Source: Gaeumannomyces sp. JS-464 (Eukaryota > Ascomycota > Sordariomycetes > Magnaporthales > Magnaporthaceae). From it: DNA of 64,000 nucleotides. Below are positions 10,856-22,539 of the stretch, one piece after another. Location of the stretch: contig NGZR01000007.1 in assembly GCA_002197995.1 (NCBI GenBank), forward strand, positions 640,399-704,398, given 5' to 3'. The notes under the pieces were generated by a model that was not told the DNA's origin, did not search any database, and saw nothing but the letters and a program-made list of their open reading frames with translations. Positions within the stretch are counted from its first letter, which is position 1. The number at the start of each line of letters is the position of its first letter. The position numbers and the translations under genes are program-made.

Positions 10856-12555
10856 TCAGGTGGCCGGCTCTTCGGGTGCTGGAAGGCTTGGCTGCCCACA
10901 GGCCGGGACATGGAGTCTTCTAGGAGGGCCAGACAACTGTCTAGACCCTCTCGGTTGCCCCTGGATCCCTATGAAGCCCATCGTTTTCGTTTTCGTTTCC
11001 GCGGTTATTGCCCTGTCGTCGCTATCGTCTGCTGGGCCCTCGAGCAGCCTCTCAAGCTCTGCCTTCTCCCGCTCGTGGTTCTTGAACAGGGCTAGCATGC
11101 CAAGGTCGTAGGAAGCCTTGAGCGAGCCGGCGAGAACAAAAGCGACCAGAAGAAACCGCGGTCAGCGAGAACGCCGGTGATCAGGGGCCCCAGGCTCTGG
11201 CCCAGCGTCTTGGTCGTGTTCAGGATCCCCAAGACGGCTGTCCGCTCCGAGGGTAGGACGATGGCGGCCAGGAATGCGGAGCGAGGACCCACGTCCATGG
11301 ACGAGGTGCAGTGCCGAAGGAACAGGAAGACTAAGGCGACGTGCAAGGGGCCGAATGGAATGAGAGCCAGAAATATTGCGGATGGGAGATGTGTGAACAC
11401 CATGGTCTAAGCAGTTTCGTTAGTGCTGACGATTGTGTCTGAGGAATAGGCTGTGTTTGAGGGTCACTCACATTGATGTTCCCAATTCTTCTGGCGCGAC
11501 GCAGCCACCAGCATTGAAAAGGCGCCGATAATGCCAGTCGTGAAGAATACTGAACCCAAGGCACCGGGCTCCAAGCCATGCCTCGACTTGAAGTAGTAGC
11601 TGATCCAGGAGACGGACACCAGGCTGCTCGCAAACGAGTCGAGCGTGAACAGGAGACAGAGATTGATGACCACAATGCGGCTCTCCCGACTAATCTCGGG
11701 CAAGAGGGCCAAAAGGCCCTTCTGCTGTTGCGTTTTAGGATGTTGCTGCTGCCGCTGCCGTTCCGGCCCTGCCGCGTCGTCTCGGGCATCGTGTGAGCGG
11801 TCCTCCTCGCCTCCCCACCAAGCAGGGGCTCCCTCCCCGTCCGCCTCGCCGTTGTCTCCGTGATTGTCGGCTTGGGCCTCGATCTCGCCAGTCAGGAAGA
11901 GGCACATTAGGAATTTAACGGCGCCGCACGCGGCGTAGCCGACAAACACAGCCTGGTACGCCGCCACATCGGACCAGCCCTGGTGGTCCTGCAGCAGCTG
12001 CACCAGCCAGCCGCCGGCGGCCATTCCAACAGCAACGGCGGCAAACCCCAGAAGCTTTTACCAGGCGTAAACGTCGGCGCGGTCTGTGGGCTTGGTCAGT
12101 TGGGCCACGACGCTCTCCTCAATCGAGCGGAACGGCCCCGTCTCGTTGGCAGTGGGCGAAATCACACCAAGCACGGCGGCGGCCAACAGCACCCAGTAGG
12201 ACTCGGAAACCACAAAGACCAGCCCCGAGAGGGCCATGACGGCGGCGCCGGCGGCCAGGACGGCGCGGCGGCCCAGGGCGTCGGCGACCAGGGTAAGCAG
12301 CAGGCTGAGCAGGGTGTCGCCGGCCAGGGTAAGGGACAGGAAGACGCCGCACTGGGCCTCGGAGGCGCCCAGGGCACGCAGGTGCGGCAGCAGCACCAGC
12401 GTCGACGCACCGTAGGCCGCCAGGCGCACGGCGCGCTGCAGCATCAGCAGCTTGGTGTCGCGCCGGGCCCGCGCCACGGCCGCGACGCCGAGCTCACGCA
12501 GCGCCGCGGCGGCCAGGCTGCGGGCCCGGCCGGGCTGGCCTGGCGTGCTCACCAT
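10856..12555 (-). pseudogene. MFS transporter, interrupted by one stop and two frameshifts
   Basis: The start is the ATG at 12555-12553; one 65-nt intron (11471-11407, GTGAGT...CTTAG) joins exons 12555-11472 and 11406-10856. The protein is a fungal major facilitator superfamily transporter: an N-terminal LLMLQRAVRLAAYGAS helix, loop-2 motif ADALGRRAVL, AAVLGVISPTANETGPFRSIEES in helix 4, a long acidic Gln-rich cytoplasmic loop between helices 6 and 7, then TMVFTHLPSAIFLALIPFG and a conserved CTSSMDVGPRSAFLAA segment. Three lesions are visible. An in-frame TAA at 12060-12058 (codon 166) sits where relatives usually have an aromatic residue (YAW-stop-KLLG). A shift at about 11490-11503 lies between LVAAS and RRIGNIN. 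A shift at about 11146, explained by loss of one G, lies between GFFW and VAFVLAGS. Sequence beyond every lesion still encodes the expected family, including the tail LALFKNHEREKAELERLLEG. Substrate is unknown. It may be a recent pseudogene or an intact gene with sequencing errors. Confidence 0.8.
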
Positions 12556-14157
12556 CGCTTTCTGCTGTTTTTGCCGTGTCGTTGGGATCCTTTGCTGTCG
12601 GGGACTGGCGACAAGAAGAGAGAGCACAAGACCTGGTGTAAATGCCACAGCAGATTGATAATGCGTCTATGCGAAGAGGGACGAGTGATCGACGATATAA
12701 AAAGAAGTGTAAAGTCGGAAATCGAGACACTTCGGCCGAGCGACTGGGTCTTTGGTTCAATCGGCACCCCTAGCTAGGGATGCGCAAAAATGCGAGGGGA
12801 GGAAGCAGCCTTGACCAATGCGCGGGCGCTTGCGTCATCCTGGCCAGGCTGCAGCCTGCCGAGAGACGGCTGAACAGTGAGGGGAGGCCATCCTGCTCGC
12901 CAGGTCAAAGCATGGCTTGAAAACTTGCAAAGACAGCGTGAAGAGAAGAGAAAAGGACAATCTAGGGCTAAGCGGCAAAAAAAAAAAAAAAAAAAACGCG
13001 GTTCAAAATGGAGTTATTCTTGAGGCTGCTTTTCTTGGTGTTGTTGCCTTCGGCCGGGGTTTCCCGTGGTGGCCAATGCTCAACTGGGTTTTTGGGGTTG
13101 GGGGCAGGTGGGTCTTGGCCCCCGCCGCGTTCGGAGAAACCGGAGGCGCGAGCCAGGTTCATCTCGGAGATGCGCTGCCGCGGCTCGGACGAAGCCAAGA
13201 AGCGGAACCCGGCACATCCCCCGGCGGGCCCTGGACCCAAGACCCTGGGATCACTCGAGTCAGGGCCTCAGAGAACAGCACAGTTGAGTTACCTTTTTGG
13301 GACGTATAAGTCGTCGGATGGGATACATGGGTCTCAGAAATATCAAGAACACGTCTCACATGGGCGCCAGGGGGGCTCGGTTTTTGGCCGCGACCTGGAC
13401 GAGCTCTTCTCGTTAGGATTATCTCTTTAGCATTGCGAGGCTAGGCGCAAGACCCAACAACGAATAGAATGAGCCCAAGGAGTAGGAGGAATGGCTACAT
13501 GTGGTTCGCATCACAGAATCTCATGGGTCGAGGGCAACGCCAGAGAGGGTGCCCGGTATATGCACGCGGACCTTCCCTAACCAGCCTCCCGACTTTGTGC
13601 GTGGCACAGGTATGTGTGGCTCAAGAATGGGTACCAACTTTTTTTTTTCTTTTTTTTTTTTTTTCGGGTCCCATCGCATGTTGTTGGCGCGTAGCTCGGC
13701 TGATAGATTTTAATGCCATTTGTTGTGCCACAATCTCTCTCTGCGAAACAGCAACGCAATTGGACAAAAGTTGCGAAGGAACCCCGCCCGAATACAAAGC
13801 CTGGCCAAAAGGGCAGTGATTTCCCGAGAGGTTTACAAAGTGCCCTATCAGAAGTCCGGAAAGGGGAGCGAAGTCGGCCGAGGTGAAGCGCATGACCAAT
13901 GACGTACACTAGGGCAACTCCTGCTGTATGTGTAACCGAGGCTAGGCTCCAGATCAGGTATGACAAAGAGGTCCTAGCCCCTTGGGTGATCTGTGATGGT
14001 GGGTCTGTCACTTTGGCAGCGAGTTCTTGAACTGAACGCACGGGCTTATCAACGTCCACGGGCAGCAGACATTCCAGAGAAAATGTGGGCAAAAGGAGGA
14101 TGCTTGGGCGGCAGGAAAAAACATCAGCCTCGTGGGCGTGGCCAAGGCTGGCGCTGG

Positions 14158-14652
14158 TTAGCTTGCGGAATAAGGGTTTGATAGATTAGGCCGTAGTTCC
14201 CATGCTTGAAAACTGGGTATGCGTTCTTCCGAGGCTTCTAGGTAGCATTCAGTCGGAAACTGGCCGCATCGGTCCAGGGGCCCCGCATCCACTTGGACAC
14301 CCGACCTTTGACGGTCAGAGGACTCGTGGTTGCACGATGACGGCGAGGCTTGCGAGGGAGTCACGCCCATCATTTCTTTGCCAGGGACAACAAAACCAAG
14401 ATAATGCAGAGGAACCCTGATAACCTTGTCTATGCCGCTCGGGATCGCATGACGGCTACGACAATACAGATAGGTCCCATGAAGCCTGAGCCGTATTCCA
14501 TCTTGGGAAGGTGCGAGCTGTAGCGAATGGCGTCGCCCGTCGAATCTGGAGGGTATATGTCGTCGCTGAAGACCCTTCTCGGTCATCCACCCGAAGCCCG
14601 AATCGCCCAGGTTAGATGCAGCGGTCGACTGCCGGAAGATCACTGCCATCAA
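14158..14652 (-). other. Unassigned open frame of 164 codons
   Basis: A minus-strand frame whose translation includes IRLRLHGTYLYCRSRHAIP and KVIRVPLHYLGFVVPGKEM, with a balanced composition unlike the low-complexity frames around it. A second minus-strand frame overlaps upstream (14824-14612, beginning MSRTANLKREVTWHRR), which could be the same gene in another frame given how common base losses are here. I do not recognise the family, and chance is a serious alternative. Confidence 0.15.
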
Positions 14653-16426
14653 GGGAAAGAAATATCGAACTAGCAGGCGTAATTATTCCGCGAGCTATCA
14701 AGCCCAGGATACCGGGCTCCGAAGATCCCCGTTTGTCCGGAAATGCACAGAATCCCGGAATGCTGCCTATAGCCGTCCTTCGGTGCCAGGTAACTTCGCG
14801 CTTGAGGTTTGCCGTGCGGCTCATCTAGGGCCCGTCTAGCTGGGCCGCGTTGACATGGTCAGCGGGAGCGGTTCTCGTTGGACACGGAAGCGATAAGAGC
14901 TAAACAAAGCGGCATGTATTCGTGGGGGTTTGGCGAGTTCTTGCTAGCATGTTGAGTAGTCGGCGGCAATCTTGCCGCCAGGGCCCTGGAATTTTGATAC
15001 ATGGTAAAATCCAGTTGTGTGGCTAGAGAGGCAGATAGTGGCGTTTGCACAGCTTGTTCAGTATGCCGCTCGGACGAGCGGAACGAAGTTCTGCGAGTGT
15101 ACTTCGTCGGTTTCAGCTTGCGGCCAGACCGTCGACTGTTCAACTTGCAGGAGAGCCATCTTGTACTGTCAAAGGTCCCCCGCAGCTCGATTGGAGGCAA
15201 TAAAGCGCTACCTCATGCAAGCGGGTGTGTCTGAAGGCGTCGTGGCCAGCCGGGATTTGCTCATTCCGTGTCAGATGCCCCGGTGGCCGCAGGTCGGCTG
15301 TGTTGGGCGCAAAGCGATATGTGATGGCGCCGCCGCGAAGTTGAGGAGGGTGGACGGCGGCTGGGCTAAAGCCGCAAAGCTACAACGCCCTCGAAATATC
15401 CTATGGGCGTGGCTGTTGGTCGGCAACGAAAGAGGGGTGGAAGCCCCAGAGGGACTGGGGAAGTGGGAGGTTGGAGGAGGTTGTCGGAAAGACGATACAG
15501 GTACCTAGAATATGCGAAGGCACAAGCCGATCTGCATGTCGTCTGTGCCCATCCGCCATACAGACTGCCGCCGAGCAACCGGCTAGGAGGCCTCCCTAGT
15601 AGTCGGACGATCCAGAGAGGTATTCGACAGTTCGTCGGCCAGACCACGTCGGCGTTGGGTTGCGTCAAACGGAGAAAAGGGCCAGCAAAGGGCGCCCAGC
15701 GCCCAGCCGGCCGCGCAGACACAATCGCGTCTCCGACTTCCCACCGCCAAGACGAGACGGAGGAAGGGTACAGTGCAGGAGATTCAAGAGGTTGCCTCTG
15801 CGAGGAGTATGGGGAAGGCTGGCAAAACGTACGGACACTGTCTTTGTGGCAGGGGAGGAGTTGGGATGGCTTGCATTGCAGCCGCCCTGCTGCGACATGA
15901 CAGCAGTTCTCATGCGTGCCCCTCCCACTCGACCGAGACTTCTCGGCGGATTCTTCCATGTCCCTTCCCCTCCACGCTCACAGAATGATGCCATAGGTGC
16001 GCCCCGGGGCCGTCACGACTGTGTGGTGGGGATTGGCACACCCGTTGCGATATGAATATTGACCGGGAGTGCGAGAGTGAGGGGAAGATGGAGGGCTCGG
16101 CCGGTCGAGCGCTTGCCTGGCGAAGCAATGTCAAACGAACAAGGGAAAATCCGGGGATGCCCGCCGCCGGTCCGCCCACACTCTAGTCAGTAGAGGGTGG
16201 AGAATAGCTGCGGGGAGCGAGCAAGAAGCGAATGCGCGTCGTGTCTCGACGTGCATTCGAGGCGAGTGGCACGGCGGTCGTGGTGGTGAGGGGCACAAGG
16301 CCGTGATTTGAGCGACACACAGCTTCGAGGAGAGGGACACGGGAGGACAACGTCTCATCAGTGAGTTGTGCATACCTTGCCTCCTTCCCGCGGCAGCTTC
16401 AGCTACCCAGGTAGGTAGCTGCTTAA

Positions 16427-16427
<1 letters not shown>

Positions 16428-16457
<30 letters not shown>
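16428..16457. repeat. TGCC tetranucleotide microsatellite
   Basis: About seven and a half tandem copies of TGCC, preceded by a GGTAGGTAG motif. Confidence 0.85.
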
Positions 16458-16458
<1 letters not shown>

Positions 16459-19400
16459 TTGTCTGAGAAAGGCTGCTGAGCGGCTGGGGTTGTGGTCGCT
16501 TTCGCCAGGAGTCTGCTGATCTCGCTTCGTGCGAAATTGGTCCGTGTTGGGCATCCGTACATGCAATGTACCTGGAGGACACCACGGGTACATTGCAATG
16601 TCGCGAGAGCACCCATATGCGTCTCTGGCGTGTGTTTGCGTGTTTGTTGCAACGAGCCCTCCTGCATGGAAAGAAAACGAAGAAGTCGGTTTGTCGGTCG
16701 TGTCCATTATTTTATGGGGTCTCTGGCGGTCCGGCGGTCTCCTGGCGGGCCTTTTGATCGCCCTGGCGTCCGATGGGTCCGCCGCCAACCGAACCTGGTG
16801 GGTACCTATTTGACCAGCAATGGACTGGCGATGCAACGGCCGCAGGCTCTGCTCGTCCTTTGAAGGCGACAAGAGAGATAGATGCCGGCGCCGATGTCGT
16901 CTCCGTTTGACAGCTGCTAACTTCCCATCAAGTGTAGCAAGACTCTTAGCTTGCGTGGAATGGCACGATTTACGTAACTTGTGCCAATGCCACGCCAATT
17001 GTGTTTGGTCGTGACTTTTGATCTTTTCGCCTCCATCTTTGCGCCCAGGACCGAGTTTAATTTAGGTTGTTCCTGGCGGGGCGTGGGGGTCAGTCGCACA
17101 ATGCCATGTTCTCGATTTTCCAGACCGCTCCAATCGCCATTTTTCACATCATCTTTTGTTTCCGCCCCTTCCATTCTTCTCGCCTTGATCTTTCTATTCC
17201 GAGCCCCGATAGCCTCCGCCTGCAGCACCTGAGCGGACTTCCGTTTGCAGGAAGGGGGTGCAACGGAGCGAAGAGGGGTTCTTGCAGCTCATCAATAGAT
17301 TCCGAGTCGATGCCCGCTGCTTGGCACACTCGGCAAGGATCCTACGGCTCCGCGTTTTGTCACACGACCAGCAGGGATGTACCTGGAAATGGCGCTGACA
17401 TTATTGCTACGTACCTTGAGCTGCGTCACGGCCACCCAAGCGTCGGCTATGTCGTCCAAGAACAGTCGCTGGCGGAGCCGACGGGCATCAACTCGTTCGA
17501 GGAGCCTCACCGAGTGGAGAGATGTGGGCGTGGGTGGAGGGGAAGTTGCTGCACCGGTAGGTACCACCTCACCACCTCCGAGCGTGTAGCAGCTGTGCTC
17601 CACTCCGTGCCCGTCAAAGTGCGGCCAGCCAGCCAGGAGCGCACTTGATCGGCACCAAACACACCCACGCGGTGGGAAATGGAGGCAGTCGGCCTTTCTC
17701 CGGCGCGCCGGACTGTGACCCTGGTGGCCCACTGTTGCCCCCATCAGCGAGCGTGTCGCCTTTTGTCCGGGCACACGAGACATGGCATCCATACGAGGGC
17801 TAGGAGGCTCAGATCCCCCATAATGGGGTTCTGAATCGGCCCATAAACCCCCACACTAGACTCCAGTTGCTCAGGCATTCCAGAACCACGACCTTGGGAC
17901 CTGGCACCCTGGGTTCCGAGCAGCATGCCCTTTTCGATGGACATACGTGATCGACTGAGAGGGGTCGTGAGGGCCTCGTACCCATGCTCAATCTGATATT
18001 GCACGTTGACTTTGTCAGTGAAAAGAGTGTTTAGGCTAGCCCTCCTCATCCCTTCTCTCAGCATTCTGTTTTCTCTCCCTCTCTTTTCTGCTGGCGAGGC
18101 ATTCCATGCGGCTTGCCGAAAGTGACCTGTCACATGGACCTCTCTGCAACCCCTCAGTGGACGGATCTCTTCCCTGGCATGTGCCCGGGCTGTCGCATTA
18201 CCAAATGATGGCGTGCTGGAGTGACAGACGCACTGGGTTGGCTATGCCAGCACTCGATATTGGCACCCTATTAAGACACTGGCAAAGGGCTCTGCTTGAC
18301 GTTCGCTTTACTTCTTGCGGCGTCACCGGACCTAGTGCTGACCGCGACTTTGCCTCTGCTGTGTACATTGGTACGTACTGGATCGCCATGTCAGCCACAA
18401 CTGTAGGTGGGAGCCCGGATCTGCAGGCAGCCGTGAAACTTTCGCCAAAAATCTCGCGCGTGGGGGACACTCTACTATGATGGCTCATAAGTTAGGAATC
18501 TAGCCATGTCGAAATAAGCGCGGTAAGGAGAAGAAAATCCCAGGTCCTGCTAGACCCGACCTCCGCCGTCTTCGGCCGCCAATATATTTTTTTTACCGTT
18601 CAATACCCGAGGCAGTCGTGACAGCACGGCTGCTCCCTAGGCGAGAACGCCCAAGATGTATACTAGCTGCACCGCCAATCGAAGTGCAACCTGCCTGCAT
18701 ATTTTACGTACCATCAACCAGAAGCCGATGTAGGCGCAGATGTGGACACCATATTCTATCCGTGCACTACTGTGAATGCATGCCAAGATGCAAAACTACC
18801 TAGGTAGATAAAAAGACTGAAAAGAAAGGTTGGAAAAGGCTGGATGGCTGTGGGCCAGGACCGGCAAAGAATCGGCTAGGAATTCTCGCAGGCTAAGTCC
18901 CTCCATATGGGATCATCTCCGTGATGATTGGCACAAATATAGGATGGCAGCTCTGATGTGCATGGAATTTCCAGGGATACCGATTTGCGGGAGTGTTTGT
19001 GAATAGGGTCTGGGCATGGAGTAGCGGGCAACCCCGACTTTCCCCGCGGATAGCTTATGCAACGTCGTTGAGCGCGTCCATGTCGTGCTCTGCTCCTGCT
19101 GAGACCTTTCTGGTCCCATGACCAGACGTGTGCCAATAGAGACTGATGCTTGCATCTTACGGTGCCGTCATGCTGCTGCTGCTTCTATGCCCGGCTTTTA
19201 ATAGGGTTTTTATGGAATGAACCTCCTGCACCAGGCCACGACATGCACTTGGGTGCCAGGCTATGTAGCGGATGTAGATGTCTGCCTCAATACGCTAGCT
19301 TAGATAGGTACCACCTACCAACACACTAGTCCAAGAGATTGCCAAGTTGCGCCTGACAGAAGTGTGCCCACCCGGCGCTTTGCATGCGTCGTCGACGCAC

Positions 19401-21126
19401 CAAACTTCATCTACCCGGCTGATCAGCCCGGCCGCCTGCCCCTCACCGGTCACGGCCCCAACTTTCCAAACATCTAGCTCGAAAGACAGTCACATATTTG
19501 CCCATAGTTCTACTTCCATATCTATCAAAACTGAGTTGTCTGCGGTGACTTCATGTATGCACAGACTAATCTCTCTGTGTAATTAGTAGTCGCGGGGACC
19601 CAGGTAGAGAGCTCTAGATACGGATTTTGGCAGAAAGAGACTGGGGGAGGAAATTAAACAGATATAAATACAAATAGGAAACCAAACCGAGTGTGAACAG
19701 AGACTGCCAACGTGTTCCCAGCGCATTTGTCGTTTCACTCTACTAGGAGTTGGTTGAAATATCCGAGACTTGGATACCAAAAAGGAAAGCAACCCAGAAA
19801 ACACCCGACGACGCCACTGAAATCGTGCATTTCCGGATCCCATACCTGAGGTACCAGCCTTGGGACAGGTAGGTATCTGATCGAGGTGTACATACGGATG
19901 CGGTCAACAAAGCCCGCCCGCCACGACAGATTTGGCTGGGAGTTCGGGGCAGGACCAGGTTTAAACGGTAGTATCACACGTGGTGCATCTCGGAGCCCAC
20001 TGTGTCGGATATCGGGCGTATTAGGCGCGTTTTGCTGCTGACTTGCAGGGCTTTCTTGTCCACTTTTGTTTTCTTCTAGGTTCCAGACAAAAGAAAATCG
20101 AGCTGCCCAAGTTGCCCGAACACCTTCCACCTTCCAGCGAATCCCTGTCGCTGCGCTGGCCCCTGCCCTATTCGTCAGACTGACTGACCCCACACACACA
20201 CGGACCACATTTGCTCGAAGTGGCAGGTGGGTCCCGCCTCCCGCCTCCCCACCAGCCAGTCGGTCTTCAGCTTTGGCTCGAACCCAGAAGGAAGGCTCGC
20301 CCGAACTTGGTTTTCCTCTCCCTCCATTGTACCTATCCTCGAGCATCCCCCACCAAACCTCTCGTCTCCAGTACTGCCGGGCTATCCAACAACGGCTTGG
20401 TGCTGAGGGCTATTACTCGATGAGTACAACGCAGTGGCACAGTCACAGACCAGAGCCGTTGCCGGCTTGGGGGGACGCGTCCCTCGGCCGGCCGATCCTG
20501 AGGCTGGAGCTGGAGGCGAGGTCTTGCAGTGCCGGGGGCAGAACATGATCGGCAAGCCGACTCCTCAACATAATGGATTGGACTGACTGCCTAGGAGGTA
20601 CACACCTAGCCCCCTGCGGCTGCAACGTCACCCCTTCTCCGGGGTACCAATACCTGCCCACCCCCTGCAAGCAATTGTTGCCCGAGCATGTCTGCGCCGC
20701 TCCATGTGAAGGCCAGTCCCGAAAGGGTAGCCGCTTCATCATGGGACACCGCAATCCCAGGAGAAAATAAGGGGGAGCGAGGGGAGGAGGCGCACGCCAC
20801 CTGCTTCGCACAACCTTCAAGGCTGAGGGGTGGGGTTGTGCTGTCGTTGATGCCCTGATCGACGGGCCTTGCCCAGGCGAGCTTGCCCACACCGCATGCC
20901 CAGAGGTACCTTGCGTCCATGGGTGCCATGTTATCCGAAATCGCACGTCCCCAGGGCTACATGGCCGGCTCCCTCGGTTTGGGCGTCTTTGCCCGGCTTG
21001 GCCGCCATGTGGCCTCCTGTCCCGGGCGAGGGGTTGGAATCGTCTTCTCGACCCAGCAACTCCGTAAGGCTTTGAGAGACAACCGAGTGGCAGCCATCAC
21101 CCTCGTCATCCCACCCTTTCCAGACA

Positions 21127-21134
21127 TATAAATA
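21127..21134 (+). promoter_or_regulatory. TATA box for the DapA-family gene
   Basis: TATAAATA lies 262 nt upstream of the ATG at 21389. It is followed by a pyrimidine-rich leader typical of filamentous fungal promoters. Confidence 0.6.
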
Positions 21135-21388
21135 CCGAGACATGCTGCCTCCTTCGTTCCCTCGCCGGCGTTCCCCATATCGCCCTTCACACGCCTTTCC
21201 CATATCCAAGTCCCATCTTCTCGCGGACTCGCCACTGGCTTTTTCTATCACTACACATCCTGTGCTTTGGTTGAAGTCCGTCAAGCGGGCCGCCCCTCCT
21301 TCCGGTCGTGAGCGATCTTGCTCTCATCCTCTTTTCCCCTTTCATCCCTATCAGCTCAGCGTTGTCCTCCAGCAATACAAACAGGGCC

Positions 21389-22539
21389 ATGGCTCCCCAC
21401 ATTGATGCCCCGTCTCCTCCAGGTCGCTACAGCGCTGGCTTCAACACAAACAGCCACGCCGTAAGGCCGGTGGGGTCCTCGACGCTCAGGCCAGGAGACT
21501 TTGCGCCCATAGACCCGGACTCACCCCTCAGCAGCTCGTTTGGCAGCAGCTCGCTGGGAAACTCGGCAGGCATGCGCCTGACTCGGCCGCTGCTGCCGGG
21601 AGTCTACGTCCCGACCATGTGCTTCTTTGACCCTGAGACCGAGGACGTGGACGTGAAAATGATCGCGGAGCACGCAGTACGCCTGGCCAAGGCCGGTGTC
21701 ACGGGCCTGGCTACGCAGGGCTCCAACGGCGAGGCCGTGCACCTGACGCACGAAGAGCGCCGACTGGTGACTTCGACTACTCGCAAAGCCCTCGACGAGG
21801 CCGGCTACTCAGACATGCCGCTCGTGGTTGGGTGCGGCAGCCAGAGCACCCGTGAGGCCATCCTTCTCTGCCGGGAGGCATGGGAGGCCGGCGGAGACTA
21901 TGCTCTGGTCCTCCCGCCCTCATACTACGCATCGCTGTTCGCGCCGGCCTCGAGGTCCGTGATTGAATACTTCAGCGCGGTCGCGGACGCCAGCCCCATC
22001 CCGCTCATCATCTACAACTACCCCGGTGCCGTCAACGGCATGGACCTCTCGTCGGACATCATCCTCGAGCTGGCCGAGCACCCCAACATCGTGGGCGTCA
22101 AGCTCACTTGCGGAAATACGGGCAAGCTCAACCGCGTGGCTGCGGGCGCGCGAAAGCTCGCCGGCGGCCGGGCGGACCCGCGGCGGCCCGAATTCCTGGT
22201 GCTCGCCGGGTCGGCCGACTTCACTATCCAGTCCCTCGTGGCCGGCGGGCACGGGATCCTGGCCGGGCTCGCCAACATCGCGCGCCGCGCGCGTGCGTGC
22301 GGACCATTGAGCTCTATCGGGAGGACAAGCTGCCCGAGGCCCAGGCGATGCAGGAGATCGTCTCGCGGGGCGACTGGACCGCAATCCAGGGAGGCGTGGT
22401 CGGCGTCAAGTCCGGGCTGCAGTCACTCATGGGCTATGGCGGCTACGCCCGCAGCCCACTTCCCAGGCCCACCCTTGAGCAGGCCAAGAAGTGGAGGGAG
22501 GGATTCCAGGAGCTCTACTCGCTCGAGAAGTCCTTATGA
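21389..22539 (+). CDS. DapA-family aldolase/synthase (dihydrodipicolinate synthase-like), with a frameshift
   Basis: A single-exon member of the DHDPS/N-acetylneuraminate lyase TIM-barrel family. After a variable N-terminus of about 65 residues rich in Ser and Pro comes the barrel: PGVYVPTMCFFDPETEDVD, the GSNGE phosphate/pyruvate-binding loop, the YNYPG motif (Y209) and the Schiff-base lysine in GVKLTCGNTGK (K238). Fungal members do not make lysine (fungi use the aminoadipate route) and are thought to act as 4-hydroxy-2-oxoglutarate, sugar-acid or related aldolases. At 22280-22298, within a CG-rich run, the reading frame shifts. Upstream it reads GHGILAGLANIA, downstream PRACVRTIELYREDKLPEAQ, ending KKWREGFQELYSLEKSL and TGA at 22537-22539. 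Loss of one C or gain of CG restores a protein of about 382 residues, a normal family length. ATG 21389 was chosen because it lies after the TATA box and leader; an upstream in-frame ATG at 21308 is weaker. Confidence 0.85.

Larger units (their letters stand above)
12556..21126. other. 8.6-kb intergenic region, no recognisable gene
   Basis: No frame in either strand shows a domain I recognise. The longest minus-strand frame of reasonable composition is at 14158-14652. Simple repeats include an A run at 12977-12995, T-rich runs near 13640-13664 and a TGCC repeat at 16428-16457. Several palindromic ACCTACCTAGGTAGGT-like motifs occur, a common background pattern in Sordariomycete intergenic DNA. 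No transposon ends, tRNA or 5S copies were seen. Confidence 0.5.

Noticed and set aside
12720..12790. GGTTCAATC-like tRNA B-box near 12755
   Set aside because: No matching acceptor stem, D-arm or anticodon arm can be drawn around it.
12977..13670. A and T homopolymers as poly-A tails of inserted retroelements
   Set aside because: No element body, target-site duplication or reverse-transcriptase fragment is adjacent; similar runs occur throughout the window.
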